A stretch of 64,000 nt of DNA from Metamycoplasma subdolum (GCF_033546815.1 NZ_CP137846.1:558001-622000), one strand, 5' to 3'. Counted from the first letter of the stretch, positions 45,023 to 57,056 are shown. Notes: generated by a model from the letters alone, not told the origin. Program-made: numbers and translations.

Positions 45023-47029
45023 ATGAATAAATTTATTTTGCATAGTAAGTTTCAGCCAGCAGGAGATCAACCAGAAGCTATTAAATCTTTAGTTGAAGGC
45101 ATTAATGATGGAAAGCAACATCAAGTACTTTTAGGAGTAACTGGTTCAGGTAAAACTTTCACAATTGCTAATGTTATTGAAAAATTAAATCGCCCAACTT
45201 TGATAATTTCACATAATAAAACTTTAGCTTCTCAACTTTACTCAGAACTTAAAGAATTTTTTCCTGAAAACAGAGTTGAATATTTTATTTCTTATTTTGA
45301 TTTTTATAAACCAGAAGCGTATATTCCGACTGCTGATTTATATATTGAAAAAACAGCAAAAAATAATAAAGAACTTGAAGCAATGAGAATGAGTGCAATT
45401 AATGCTTTGACAATTAGAAAAGACACTATTGTTGTAGCAAGTGTTGCTGCAATTTATGGTGAGTTTAATCCTTATGAATATCGTGCTAATTTTTTTGATA
45501 TAGAAGTTGGTATGAAAGTTGATAGAAGATTTATTTTAAATAAACTAAATATGATTGGTTATTCAAGAAATGATGTGGAATTAAATATAGGAGAACTTAG
45601 CGTAAAAGGAGATACTATTTACATTGCTCCAGGATATACAACTGATTTTTGAATACGTATTGAAATGTTTGATGATGAGATTGAAGCAATTTCCAAAATA
45701 AACCCTACCACAAGGGATATTTTAGAAAAAGGCAAGGTCAATAATATTACTGTTTTTCCAGCAACAACTTATACAGTAAACATGAATAGAAAAAGAGAAA
45801 TGATTAGTGAAATCAAGGAAGAACTTGAAGAAAGAATTGCTTACTTTAAGAGCGAAAATAAATTAATAGAAGCTCAAAGAATTAAAGAAAGAGTTTTAAA
45901 TGATTTAGACTCAATTCAAGAGTTTGGTTACACTTCTGGAATGGAAAATTATGCCAGATATTTAGATGGAAGAAAACCTGGAGAAAGGCCTTATACTATC
46001 TTTGATTATTTACCTCATGATGCCATGATTTTTATTGATGAAAGTCATATGATGATACCGCAACTTAATGGTATGTTTAATGGCGATAGATCAAGAAAAG
46101 AAACTTTAGTAGAATATGGATTTAGATTGCCTTCTGCACTTGATAATAGACCCTTGAGATTTCACGAATTTGAAGAGTTTCATTTTCCAAAAATTTATCT
46201 TTCAGCAACTCCAGGAGAGTATGAACTTAATAAGACAGAAGGAGAAGTTGTTACTCAATATATACGCCCAACAGGCTTGTTAGATCCTATCATCGAAGTA
46301 AATCAAACCGAGTATGTTGTGTTTGATATTTTTGAAAAAATTCAACAACAAATTAAGAAAAAAGAACGTACTTTAATTTTAACCACAACTAAAAAAAGAG
46401 CAGAAGAGCTTTCAACGTATTTCAAAGAAAGAAAAATAAAATCAGCTTATATTCATGACCAGTTCAAAATCTTTGAAAGAAATGAAATTTTAAGAGGGTT
46501 AAGATCAGGAAAGTTTGATGTTGTAATTGGAATTAACTTACTTCGTGAAGGAATAGATTTGCCCGAAGTAAGTTTAGTTTGCATTTTAGATGCAGATAGT
46601 CATGGTTTTATGAGAAACACTAGAAGTTTAATTCAAATCGTTGGTCGTGCCGCCAGAAATGATCATGGAAAAGTTATATTTTATGCTCAAAATTTCACAG
46701 AAGCAATGGTTGAAACTATTCAAGATAATGAAAACAAAAGAAAAATCCAACAAGAATATAATGAAAAACACGGGATTGTTCCTAAAACAATTATCAAAGA
46801 TATACCAAAACCAATTAGTGGAATCAAGTTTGAAGACGTACTAGATGATGCTGAAGGCAAAGTTTATAACAGAAAATATATCAAGAGACTTGTTAGAGAA
46901 ATGAACCAAGCAAGCAAAGAAAGAAACTTTGAAAAAGCAATTGAAATTCGCGACCATTTGTTTGAAATTGGTATTGATTTAGAAGAATTTAAGTCGGATA
47001 AACATAATAGTGATAACAAAAAGTCTTAG
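45023..47029 (+). CDS. uvrB: Excinuclease ABC subunit B
   Basis: Damage-verifying subunit of nucleotide excision repair, 668 residues, full length. Walker [15 protein letters not shown] at about 40, the beta-hairpin region [49 protein letters not shown]-box-like [20 protein letters not shown], then [46 protein letters not shown] (helicase motifs V and VI). The C-terminal UVR domain ([30 protein letters not shown]) recruits UvrC. UvrD/PcrA is also in this window. Confidence 0.98.
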
Positions 47030-47036
47030 AACTTTT

Positions 47037-47042
47037 TATAAT
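47037..47042 (+). promoter_or_regulatory. -10 box of the nuclease lipoprotein gene (leaderless)
   Basis: TATAAT, 6 bases before the ATG at 47049; it begins 8 bases after the uvrB stop codon. No Shine-Dalgarno sequence. Confidence 0.6.
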
Positions 47043-47048
47043 TTTAAT

Positions 47049-48383
47049 ATGAAGAAAATTAATTGTTTGGCAAAATTAGTTACATTTAGTGCGGTAAGTT
47101 TTTTACCCGTAGTTTTAATTTCATGTAAAAATGGAAGAGATGAAGCGGAAAAAAGACTAAAGAGAATCATCCAAGAAATGGAAGTTGAATTTGATGGTGA
47201 TAAAAGTCAAGTTGAAGCTAAAAGCGTAACTAAAAAGCAAATTAAAATTACTAAAACTAATACATGAATTCATATTGTTAATTTAAATTTGAGCGTGAAA
47301 AGTGATAATACAACTTTACAAGTTAAAGTTGAATTAATTTATCACAATATACCTCAAATTAAAGTTACAAGAATCTTTGAAATTGCTGGTTTTAAATCAA
47401 CTGGTACTGTTACTCCACCTCCTGTTCCAACGCCACCACCATCTGGAAAAAGTTCAATTGTTTGAGGCCATTGAAATGTTTTAAATTTGAGTGATGGAGG
47501 TGAAGAATATAAACATCGTGCAATTGCCCAAATTATTAATGGTGAAAAGTTTGATTTAATAGGATTAACTGAAATAAGAAGTACCGAAGGTGCCGAAAGG
47601 GTTTTAGATCTTTTAAAAGAAATAAATAGTTCTAATTTCAACATAATTCACTCAGAGCTTTTAAAAGGATCTTACGCAAGTCCTGGCCAAGCAGAATATG
47701 TTTCAATAATTTATAATTCTGATAAATTAAAAACATTGCCTTTTGAAAATGGGAAAACAGGCTTCTCATATACTGAAACTTTTGATCCTGAAGAGCCACT
47801 AAATGAATCTAATGGTGGAAAAGGGGAATATGTTCGCCCACCTTTTGGTGTTAAGTTTGCAGCATTAGATCATAATAAAAATCAAGTTGAAGATTTTACA
47901 TTTATATTTGATCACTTTGATAGTCCAGGCGGAAAGGGCGGAGAAGGATCAAAAAATGGAACTGGACTTCAAGAACTTGCTGAAGCAAGACAACTTAAAA
48001 ACGTATTTAAAAAGTATGATGAAATTGATGGCACAAATTCCGATTTATTCTTTGGTGGAGATACAAATATAAAATTCAAAAAGCAAGATTTTGCCTTCAA
48101 TATGACAAATGAATTTAAGTTTTTATTCGAAGAAATAGAAGAAAATAAAACTTCACTTGGAATGAAACCTGAAGTTTATTCTAACACTTATGATAAATTA
48201 ATTGCAAAGACTAATTTAAAAACCGAGTCAGGAATGATTCATAAACTTTGAAGTATAAACAATGAACAAATTAATACATGAAAAGCATTGTTCAAAAAAT
48301 GAAAAATTTCTTTCCCAACTGAAGAAACCTGACCAAGAACAGTTAGTGATCACTGTGCAGTAAGTTCTAAAATAATTTATTAG
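47049..48383 (+). CDS. MnuA-like membrane nuclease lipoprotein
   Basis: 444 residues. Lipoprotein signal with lipobox VLISCKNG. After an N-terminal domain of about 95 residues and a Pro-rich linker (TPPPVPTPPPSGK) comes an endonuclease/exonuclease/phosphatase domain: IVWGHWNVLNLSD (Asn ligand), DLIGLTEIRSTEG (Glu ligand), FDHFDSPGG (His, in place of HLK/HxD), FFGGDTNIKF (Asp-x-Asn) and the final SDHCAV (Asp-His pair). All DNase I-type residues look present, so it is probably active. Mycoplasma surface nucleases of this kind degrade host DNA, supplying nucleotides to transporters such as the BMP system, and can destroy neutrophil traps. Confidence 0.88.
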
Positions 48384-48420
48384 CAATAGTTTTGATAATT
48401 AAAAAACTAAAGTTATAAAT

Positions 48421-48449
48421 AGCAAATTTATAAAATTTGCTTTTTTTTG
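48421..48449 (+). terminator. Rho-independent terminator after the nuclease gene
   Basis: AGCAAATTT and AAATTTGCT form a 9-bp stem with a 3-base loop followed by eight T. Confidence 0.88.
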
Positions 48450-48637
48450 TTATTTAGCCTTAAACAAGGAGTGGAAAAACTTTGTTTTTGCTCATTTTTA
48501 ATGTGAAAAGCAATAAAAAAGGCCAAAAATATTGTAAAAATGTATGATTTTCATTTGATTTTTAGTTTTTAATAATATAAAAGTTTAAAAATAATATTCT
48601 GTAGTTAAAAAAACTTAATAACAAGAGGAATAAAAAA

Positions 48638-51307
48638 ATGTTAAAAAAACCATTCAAGATTGCTTTAATTGCACTTGGAGTTGCTGCTGGAGTTGCCACG
48701 GTAGCGACAATTGCAGTTGTAGCAAAACAAAAAAAAGATCTTCGTAATTATAGAGCCTATATTGAATCAGTTTCAAGTGTAGATAAATTACTTCCTACTG
48801 ATGTTGAACAATTTGATGGTGATATTAAACCTAATGATTTGCCAAAGGACAAAAAAGGTATTTCTAAAATCAAGATTAAGGATTATGAAGAAGCTTTAAA
48901 TAAAGCCAAAAAAGTAACTAGATCAAAAGACATTAATGCTGCTAAAAAAGAACTAGAAAAAGCAGTAGAAATACTTAAAAATTCTGTAGTAATTGGTACC
49001 TCAACTGCAGAACTTGCAAAATTAAAATACTACATTGCTCAAGTAGAAATTGAGAAATTATTGAAGGATGTAGAACAATCAAATGTCAAGCCTTTACCTG
49101 AAAACACGCCTAAAGGTAAAAAGGTGATTTGGAAAGATAAAGTTTTAGAGTATCAAAAAGCTCTTGATGTTGCCAAAGCAGTAACTGAAGAAACAAAAGC
49201 AGCACAAGCTAAAAAAGACCTTGAAAAGGCTGTCGAAAACTTAATTAGTGAAATAGTGACTGGAACATCAGAGAAAAATCTTGATGCTTTAAAATTTGTT
49301 ATTAATCAAATTGAAAACGACATAATAACACTTCTATCAGACGTACAAATAATTGATGGAACACCTAAAGCAGAAGATATTGCACAAGGTACTAAAGCAA
49401 TTGCAAAATCTGAAAAAGAAGCAATGGAAAATGCAATTAAAACTGCTAAAGAAGTAACTGACGAAACCAAAGCTGAACAAGCTAAAAAAGACCTTGAAGC
49501 AGCATTTGATAAATTTAAAAATTCAATAGTTGTAGGAATTTCGACCGCAGAGCTTCAATTATTACAAGCATTGATTTCTCAAGTTAAAACTGAGAATATT
49601 CTTAAGGATGTTTTAAGAGTAGATGGTGAAATAAAACCTGATGAAATTTCAGAAGATTTAAAAGCAATTAGTAAACAAACAGCGGAAGCATTAGAACAAG
49701 CACTAGCAGATGCAGAAAAAGTTACTGTTGAAACTGAAGCAGAAGCTGCCAGAACTAAATTACAAAATGCTTTTGATAAAGCTAAGGGCGAAATTGTTCA
49801 AGGTAAGAGTACTAAAAATATTGATGAGCTTAAAGCATTTCTTGAAACCTTCAAACCTGAACAAATTAAAAAGGATTTAAATTTATTAATTATTGATAAA
49901 GATCCATTGCTAGCAAAAGACATACCTCAAGGAAGAAAAGGAATTAGTAAAAAATATTGAGATAAATTTGTTGCTGCGTGAAATAAAGCATCAGAAGTGA
50001 CAAAAGATAGTTTGGCAAAAGCAGCAAAAGATGAATTTTCACCAGTTGTTGCTGAAACACATAGTCATGTTCTTACTGGAACGTATGCACCTAATGTGGA
50101 TAAGTTAAAAGGAGAACTTATTAAGTATAGTCCCGATAAGATATTAAAAGGTGTTACCGAAATGGTCCATTCTACCCACGAACCAATGGAAATTCTAGAA
50201 GGAAAAAAAGAAATTTTGCAAGCACATGCAGATGAGTATCGTGCCGAATGACAAAGACTTATGAAAATTGATTTAGAGAGTGAAGCTATTCAAGGATTGA
50301 AAGATTTGAATAAAGCCAAATTACTTGTACATAGCCGGATTGTTCACGGTAAAGCAAGTGCAAAATATCTTGAAATTAAAAAGCTTTTAATGGATAATAC
50401 TACGGATAAAATAAAAGCAAGTTATTCAAACCTTGAAATCTACTTAACTAATAATATTGATGCTGGTGAAGTTGCTCCCGGAACTCATGGTGTTACTCAA
50501 AGATGAATAGATTTTTATACACATAAATGAAATCAATTTTTTAATCAACTTAAAACTAATGAAGATGCAACCGATAAGTTAAAAAATGAAATTCAACACC
50601 AAATTAATGAATTTAAAACCCGCATTGTTAAAGGAACAGGAACCACTCTTCAACCTAGTTTAAATATATTACAACAATATACAGAGGTTAAAAGTGACGG
50701 TACCTTACAAATGAAAGATACTAGTCAAATGTTATCTCAAATATTAAATGGATCCCCAAGAATGGATACATTTGTTGTTCCTAAAAAACTTAATGGAATA
50801 ACTATTAAAAAAATTGGTGGTAAATTATTCTCAGATACAGATTTTATAAGAAGAGTCAAAATTTTAGCTGAAATTACGGATGTTGAATATGAAGCTTTTG
50901 TAGGTCATACAAAGGCTCCTGAAAAAGCAATTAAATATGTTGATTTTCCAAATTGCAATATTACTTTTGATAATCGTGTGTTTGCAGATGCTCGTTTGGA
51001 AAATATTATTCTTCCAAATTTTGCAGTTTTATCATCTGCTATGTTTTATGGTGCAACCATTGAACGTGATTTAGTATTACCTGATTTATATCTAAAAACA
51101 ATACCAACTTATTGTTTTCAAAATATTCTAGTTAAAGGTGACATAATTTTCCCTAATAACTTAGATATAGTATTGGAAGCTGATTCATTCTTAGATGCAA
51201 CAGTTAACGGATCAGTGTTCTTGCCAGATAACTCAGTTTATACTAATAATAAAGCAGAGTTTGATAAAGCATCTACTCAATTAGATTTCCAACCAAAACA
51301 AATGTAA
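48638..51307 (+). CDS. Large surface protein A: seven helical repeats plus LRR domain, membrane-anchored
   Basis: 889 residues. Residues 10-28 (ALIALGVAAGVATVATIAVVA) form a membrane anchor; no lipobox Cys. About seven repeats of 85-92 residues follow (starting near 39, 124, 213, 302, 390, 480 and 570), each reading Y/L-I...V..LL.DV......P..IP.G.KAIS......Y..AL..AK.VT.E..A..AKK.LE.A...L...IV.GTS...L. The inner part resembles FIVAR-type helical repeats. Residues about 675-889 are a BspA/LRR_5-like domain (FVVPKKLNGITIKKIGGKLFS..., FPNCNITFDNRVFAD). Paralogue of the next gene. Probable adhesin or host-binding stalk; no known family name. AGAGGAA precedes the ATG. Confidence 0.8.
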
Positions 51308-51335
51308 ATAAAAGAACTAAATAATAAATTTTAGA

Positions 51336-51364
51336 AAGAGCGAACAATTAAGTTTGCTTTTTTA
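51336..51364 (+). terminator. Rho-independent terminator after surface protein A
   Basis: AGCGAAC and GTTTGCT pair (7 bp, one G-U) around a 6-base loop followed by six T. Confidence 0.8.
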
Positions 51365-51446
51365 TATTTTTAAAGTTTGTGCTTAAATTTTTGTAAATTA
51401 AAAAATAATGCATTTTCTTGATTTAAAAAACAAAAACATGCTCTCT

Positions 51447-51462
51447 AAAAAAAAAAAAAAAA
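51447..51462 (+). repeat. Homopolymer A16 upstream of surface lipoprotein B
   Basis: Sixteen A in a row (CTCTCT-A16-C), the longest homopolymer in the window, 160 bases before the lipoprotein ATG. Poly(A) tracts of this size in promoters drive phase variation of vlp lipoproteins in M. hyorhinis by slippage. Confidence 0.9.
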
Positions 51463-51548
51463 CAAAAAGGTTAATTTTATTTGTATTTTTATGTTCAAGT
51501 TTTTTATTTTGGACTTATTGCCTTAAAAAGTATATTAATTAATAATTG

Positions 51549-51584
51549 ATTGAAGAAATTTTCAGTTTCTCAATTATTTTTTTA
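51549..51584 (+). terminator. Terminator-like hairpin before surface lipoprotein B
   Basis: TTGAAGAAA and TTTCTCAA pair with one bulge around a 7-base loop, then TTATTTTTTT. It lies 38 bases upstream of the gene it would cut off, so it may act as an attenuator or stop read-through. Confidence 0.55.
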
Positions 51585-51621
51585 ATAATCTATATTACTC
51601 TGAAAGGAAAAAAATCAAAGA

Positions 51622-54012
51622 ATGAAATTAAAAAAACTATACGCAGTTTTGGCACTTCTTATTCCTACGGCAACACTTGCTACAACAATAAGCTGTAAAA
51701 AGAAAACACCAAATCTTGATGCACTTAAAGCGTACCTTCCAACAGTAACTTTAGAAAAGCTACTTGTTGACGTTGAAATTATTGAAGGTGAAGTTAAAGT
51801 CGAAAATATTCCAAACGGAAAAAAAGCAATCTCTAAAACTGCCGTTACTGAGTATGAGCAAGCATTAACAACTGCCAAATTAGTAACTGAAGAAGGCAAG
51901 GCCCAACAAGCTAAAACAGACCTTGAAGCAGCAGTTAAAAAATTAACTGACGCAATCGTAACTGGTACTTCAACCAAGAAGATTGATGAACTAAAATACT
52001 ACATTGCTAGTGTTGAAATTGACAAAATCTTAAAAGATGTTCAAGTAACAACTGGCGACCCAGTAGCTGCAGATATTCCAAAAGGAACAAAAGCAGTTTC
52101 ACAAGCAAAAGTTGATGAATACAAACTTGCACTAGACGCTGCAAAAGCAGTAGTTGATGAAGATAAAGCTGAACAAGCTAAAACAGACCTTCAAGCAGCA
52201 GTTAAAAAATTAACTGATGCATTTATAGAAGGAACATCAGCAAAGTTTCTTGAACACCTAAAAACTTATATTCAACAAGTAAAAGATGAAAAAATTCTAG
52301 AAAATGTTGAGGAAGTAGATACAGTAGATAAACCTGAAAATATCTCAAATGATAAAAAGGTTGTATTAAAATCAGCCGCTGCTGCATTTAAAAAAGCACT
52401 TGCTGATGCTGAAGCAGTTGAAAAAGAAAATGAGGCTGAACAAGCAAAGAAAACTCTTGAACAAGCAGTTAAAGATATTAAAGCTGCTATTGTTAAAGGG
52501 ATTTCAGACAAAAATGTTCAAGCTCTTAAAGATGCTTTACCATCATTATCACTTACAACATACGTACTTGACAACAAAATCACTATAGTGCCTGATTCTA
52601 CACCGATTTCAGATGTTCCTGGCGGTGAAAAGTTCATTTATAAATCTGTTTATGATGCTTATAACCAAAAATGAAACGATGCAAAATCAATTACCAAAGA
52701 TAGTGTTGCTAAAGCTAAGTTAGCAGAACTACAACAAGAATTTGAAAATATTAAAACCACAAAAATCCAAGTTGGAACTTCAACTAAAAATCTTGAAGCA
52801 TACCGTGCTTACTTAGAATCAATTGCACCAGCAAAAGTAATAGTAGGTGTAGAAGTTCGCGATACACCTCAAGCTCCAATGGAATTTTTACAAGGCAAAA
52901 AACAAATTAAAAAGACAATCTATGAAGCCTATGCTGCATACTGAAATGCTGAAAAAGCAAAACTTGATAACAATGAAATTCTAGATAAAGCTGCTAAAGC
53001 AAAACAAAATGAAGTTAAAGAAGAATTCAAAAAGAAATTTACAGATAATGTTGTAGTAGGGCAAGCAACTCAAAATTATCTGGATATGAAACAACTATTA
53101 AAAGAAAATGATCCAACAAAGATGACTGATTTAATTGTATATGCACATTTAAAGATAGAAGCTGATGAAATTGAATCTGGACAAAAAGGTATTGATAAGT
53201 TAAACTACGATAGATACAAAAATGATTGAGTAGAAACAAATAATAATTTGACCAGCAATGACTATGCAACAACTGATAATCTAAATGTGTTAAAAACTAA
53301 AATTAGTATGTTTAAAAGCAAGATAGTTACTGGAGATGGTACTACTATTGGCGAAAGTATTAAGTTCTTAAAACAATATACAAAAGTTGATAATAAAGGA
53401 AGCCTAGAAGTAAAAACTGGTGCTCTAGAAGACTTAAATGGAAGACCAAGAATTGCGAAGTTACTAATTCCTAAAACTCTTGATGGAAAAGAAATTAAAA
53501 AGATTGGTTACCAACTTTTCTTAAATGTTAACTATATTCAAGAAGTTAAAATTTTAGCTGATATTGTCGAAGTTTATGGTTATGCATTCCAAGGGCACAC
53601 AGATAATCAAGATTTATCAATTAAACTTATTAAATTCCCAAGAATTCCGATTAAGTTTGGTCCTGGAGTATTCAAATACACAACTTTAAATAAAATTGAA
53701 ATCCCTGAATCATCAACTTTATTTTCTAATAATAAAGAACTATTTGCATCTTCAACTATAAATGGTGATTTAAAACTACCTAAGGGCTGAAAGACTCTAC
53801 CTGAAAGTTGTTTCCATACTACTAAAATAAAAGGTAACTTATATCTTCCAGATCAAATTTCAACAACTAGCGGGGCAATTGAAATTAATGCATTTGAGAG
53901 CTTTGAAATAACTGGGAATATTTACTTAGTTAACAAAGATACATACACCAATAATAAAGCTGAATTTGATAAAGCGATAACAGATCTTTCAACTAAAATA
54001 AAAATAAAATAA
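51622..54012 (+). CDS. Large surface lipoprotein B: six helical repeats plus LRR domain
   Basis: 796 residues. Signal peptide MKLKKLYAVLALLIPTATLATTISCKKK with lipobox TISC, so lipid-anchored, unlike protein A. Six repeats of about 88 residues follow from residue 34 (LPTVTLEKLLVDVEIIEGEV...IPNGKKAIS...YEQALTTAKLVTEEGKAQQAKTDLEAAVKKLTDAIVTGTSTKKIDEL and so on), the first three most alike, the last three more diverged. The C-terminal 200 residues (LLIPKTLDGKEIKKIGYQLFLNV...EVYGYAFQGHT) match the LRR_5-like domain of protein A closely. Likely a surface stalk presenting a binding domain. Function unknown. Confidence 0.82.
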
Positions 54013-54029
54013 CAATTTATTTTGTAAAA

Positions 54030-54056
54030 AAAAGCAAGGCTATGCCTTGTTTTTTC
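54030..54056. terminator. Bidirectional terminator between lipoprotein B and the next minus-strand unit
   Basis: AAGCAAGGC and GCCTTGTTT form a stem with a TAT loop; A-run before and T-run after serve both directions. Confidence 0.85.
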
Positions 54057-54514
54057 TATTCTAAAATTACTTTTCCTTCACCATCAATTTGCCCGGGGTG
54101 GTAGTAAGGAGAGTCAGCAGTTCATTTTAAAACAACTTGTTTGGTTGAATCGTCAAATTCAAACTTCAGATTAAGTCTATGCCCTTCACTAATTGCATTG
54201 ATATCAATATAATCTAAGATAATATATTGTTTCAAATTATTCTTAAAAGATTGCCTTAACATTACTTCATTGGAACCATATTTTGCCTTTGCTTGTTTTA
54301 AGCAATCCTTGATAAAATCATAAAGTTCTTTATCAGTTTTTTTCTTGCCTTCATCAGTCTTTTCTAATACAAAAGAAGCTTGAATTTTTTGAAGTTGAGT
54401 GGTAGATAATCATTGATTGTTTTTTTGTGGTACATTAACACAAGAGGCTGACACTAAAGGCAAACTAATTGATGCTAAACCAAAGAAAGAAAATAGTATT
54501 TTTTTTGTTTTCAT
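54056..54514 (-). CDS. Small lipoprotein of unknown function
   Basis: 152 residues, hidden in standard translation by TGA codons. Signal MKTKKILFSFFGLASISLPLVSASCVNV with lipobox SASC. The mature part is charged and mixed (QLQKIQASFVLEKTDEGKKKTDKELYDFIKDCLKQAKAKYG..., then SEGHRLNLKFEFDDSTKQVVLKWTADSPYYHPGQIDGEGKVILE, likely beta). I do not recognise it. It starts 1 base after the OppA-like gene ends, so it is the third gene of the ZIP unit. The ribosome site is AAGGAGT. Confidence 0.82.
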
Positions 54515-54515
54515 A

Positions 54516-57056
54516 TTACTCCTTAATTAGAATATCTTGTAGATAGTTTAATCCATCAAAACTGAATGGTTTTATGATGTATTTTTGATATAAAACTTTT
54601 GAAAAATTTGCAAGCAAAATTTTGTTTTCAAAATTAATTGTGTAAGCATGCAAGTTATTTATTTCATTAATCAAGTTTACCACTTTTGAAAGTTCTAATG
54701 TTGCGAAATATTTATTTAAAATTTGAGTAATTTCAAAAGTGAAATTTTCTTCCTTAATTTCATTTATTTTCATATTGCATAACATTTCTAGTTGATCAAA
54801 TGTTTTCTTGTGATTTGATTTTAAATATTCAAAAAAGTCGAAAATCGCAAAGTAAGTTATTTCATCATTTTTAACTTGCTTATATACGTTGAATGCTTTA
54901 GCCAAAATTTCAAATTTATTCTTTAAAACAAGTGTTTTTAGGAAATCAGTTGTTGTTGATTGATTCAATCTAAAAGTTGAATATGAATAAATAGAACTAC
55001 CAAATTTGAAGTATTGATTAAACTTATCAAAATCATCAACTAAAACTATTTTTGCCTTAATTCTTTCATCAATTGTTGAAAATTCTTTCTCAATTAAAGG
55101 CAATAAGTTTAATTGTTTTTTACTCAAATTAAAAGCTTTAATTGGAAGAGTGAATTCAAGGTATTGTTCTTCAGTTTTTGCTAAAACCTTATCAATATAC
55201 TTAGTAATATTTTTCTTGATTATTTCTTTATCAACGGAAGAAATTTGTTTATTTAAATCAGTTAAATTTTTAAGTTTTGTAGCATTTAATTTATTGTCAA
55301 ATTGAACTGTTTTATTTATTTTTTCAAGCCTTCCTTTGTCAATATCTAAAATGATTTGTTTGTGGATATTTGCATGAGCATCACGTAATGTTAAATAATT
55401 TGTTCCACTTGTATTTATTGATGAAATATTTATATCATAAGGCGCTTGTGATAGAAACATATCTTGGGCTGAAGTTGAAGCAATTGTGTATGCATTAATT
55501 ATATTTAAAAACATACTTTGAAATGCTAAACTTTCTTTTGAAAAAATTGAATTATAACTATAATTTTGTTCCTCAATTTCTTTCAAACTTAAACCATAAA
55601 AAGCATTAGCAAATGAATCATTAAAATATAAGTTTTTGCCTTTTGGGGTTAGGTTTAAAGCAATATCTGTTGAAGGTAAATATTTAAGCGTGTTTCTTTC
55701 ATATGATAAATTGTATTTTGAGAAATCGCTTAAGATTTGTTCTTTTAAATCAAGTGTTAATCCATCAATGTTTAAGCTAGAAATTATGTTTTGTTTAAAG
55801 GCATTATAACTTTGAGTGTTGAAAGTACTTTGTCCAATCGGAAGTGTGTTGTATTTGAATTTGATTTCATTTAAATGCTTTTGATTTTGTCATTTTGAAT
55901 TATCACGGGCATATTTAGTGTTTCTATATAAAACAGTTTCGTTCATTGTATTTTTATTAACAAAATAATAAGAACCATAAAGTGTATTTTTGTAAGTTTT
56001 GCCATATTCATAAAATCAACTAAAACTTTCATCTGAAAAAGGATAAGGTCCGTATTTTTTAATAATATATTCATAAGGAATTGCGTCTAAAAGATTTGAA
56101 TAAATAAGTAAATATTTAAAGGCTTCAGTTAGATCAGTGTCTTTTCCATCTTTTGTTCTAATTTCTAGATAATCTGATTCGATGAAGCCTTTTCATTGAT
56201 TTTTATCTTCTAAAAAAGATGAAGAAAGACCAAAACTATCAAAAACATTCACAATATTTTGACCATCAAAATAAGGAGAGTTTTCTTTGAAATTAAGTTT
56301 TTCAAGTTTCTGATTTTCACTCATTAAGTTTTCTTTTAAAAATTTATCTCTTAGTTTTTTATTTTGAAGGGCTTTAACGATTAAGCCGAATTTGAAATCC
56401 TGCAAAGTTACTTCAAATTTTTTGCCATCAATATTATCCTTGCCTTCAAAATTAACTCAATAATTAGCAGTTTGCTTTCCATCATTTTTAATAATAAATT
56501 TATTTGAATTTTTAAGCTTTTCAAAGAAACTTTTGTGATTAATTGAATTAAAAATTGATGAATCAACAAAAAGATAAGGATTTGAAAATCCATTTCCTTT
56601 ATCAAAAGTTGGATATAAAACTGATGGTTTTTTTTCACTATCAGGTACTGAGTTTGAATAATCAACTCTTTTAATATTATCAACACTAAAAATTGATTCA
56701 TTAAGTCCTGAATCTTTTAAACTTATTGAACTTGCTTGTTCAAATTGATATCAAAGTTCTGTTGGTTTTAATACAATTGAATCACGAAAATCTATTTCAG
56801 GTTGATTTTGACTTGCTATTCTTATAAGTTTTGGTTGTGTTAAATTATTTATATCTTGCAAGTTTTTATCTATTCCATTTGGATAAGCGTAAGAAAACTC
56901 GCCAGATTGATTTGAAGAATTACTTCAAACTATGTAATTGTCATGTAATTTGTTATAGTCATTTGTACAAGAAATTAAAGAAAAACAAGCAACTGATACA
57001 GTTGCTGGTATAAGACTAAAAAGTAATTTTAAATTCTTAGATTGCATGTTTTTCAT
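54516..57056 (-). CDS. OppA-like substrate-binding lipoprotein
   Basis: 846 residues. Signal peptide with lipobox SLISCTND. YWVNFEGKDNIDGKKFEVTLQDFKFGLIVKALQNKKL resembles the VT..DF segment of family 5 solute-binding proteins, and FYEYGKTYKNTLYGSYYFVNKNTMNETVLYRNTKY plus NDSFANAFYGLSLKEI recall the large mycoplasmal OppA proteins. The C-terminal 300 residues are helical and unassigned. The ligand is unknown. It overlaps the upstream ZIP gene by 28 bases, so translation is coupled. Start at 57056 (AGGAAA 12 bases before); a second in-frame ATG is three codons on. The repeated TGA codons are Trp, not damage. Confidence 0.75.

Larger units (their letters stand above)
51308..51621 (+). promoter_or_regulatory. 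314-base gap between paralogues: terminator, A16 tract, second hairpin
   Basis: In order: terminator of protein A (51336-51364), an AT-rich stretch, 16 consecutive A (51447-51462), a second hairpin with a T-run (51549-51584), and a GAAAGGAAAA ribosome site before the ATG at 51622. TATATT just before 51600 could be a -10 box. No coding sequence. Confidence 0.6.

Noticed and set aside
48700-50700. DNA-level tandem repeats in surface protein A
   Set aside because: The repeats are clear in protein but diverged in DNA, so they are old and not a slippage array.
56408-57013. Hydrophobic ORFs on alternative frames within the OppA-like gene
   Set aside because: They are shadows with Ile/Leu/Lys-biased composition from AT-rich antisense or shifted reading and have no ribosome sites.
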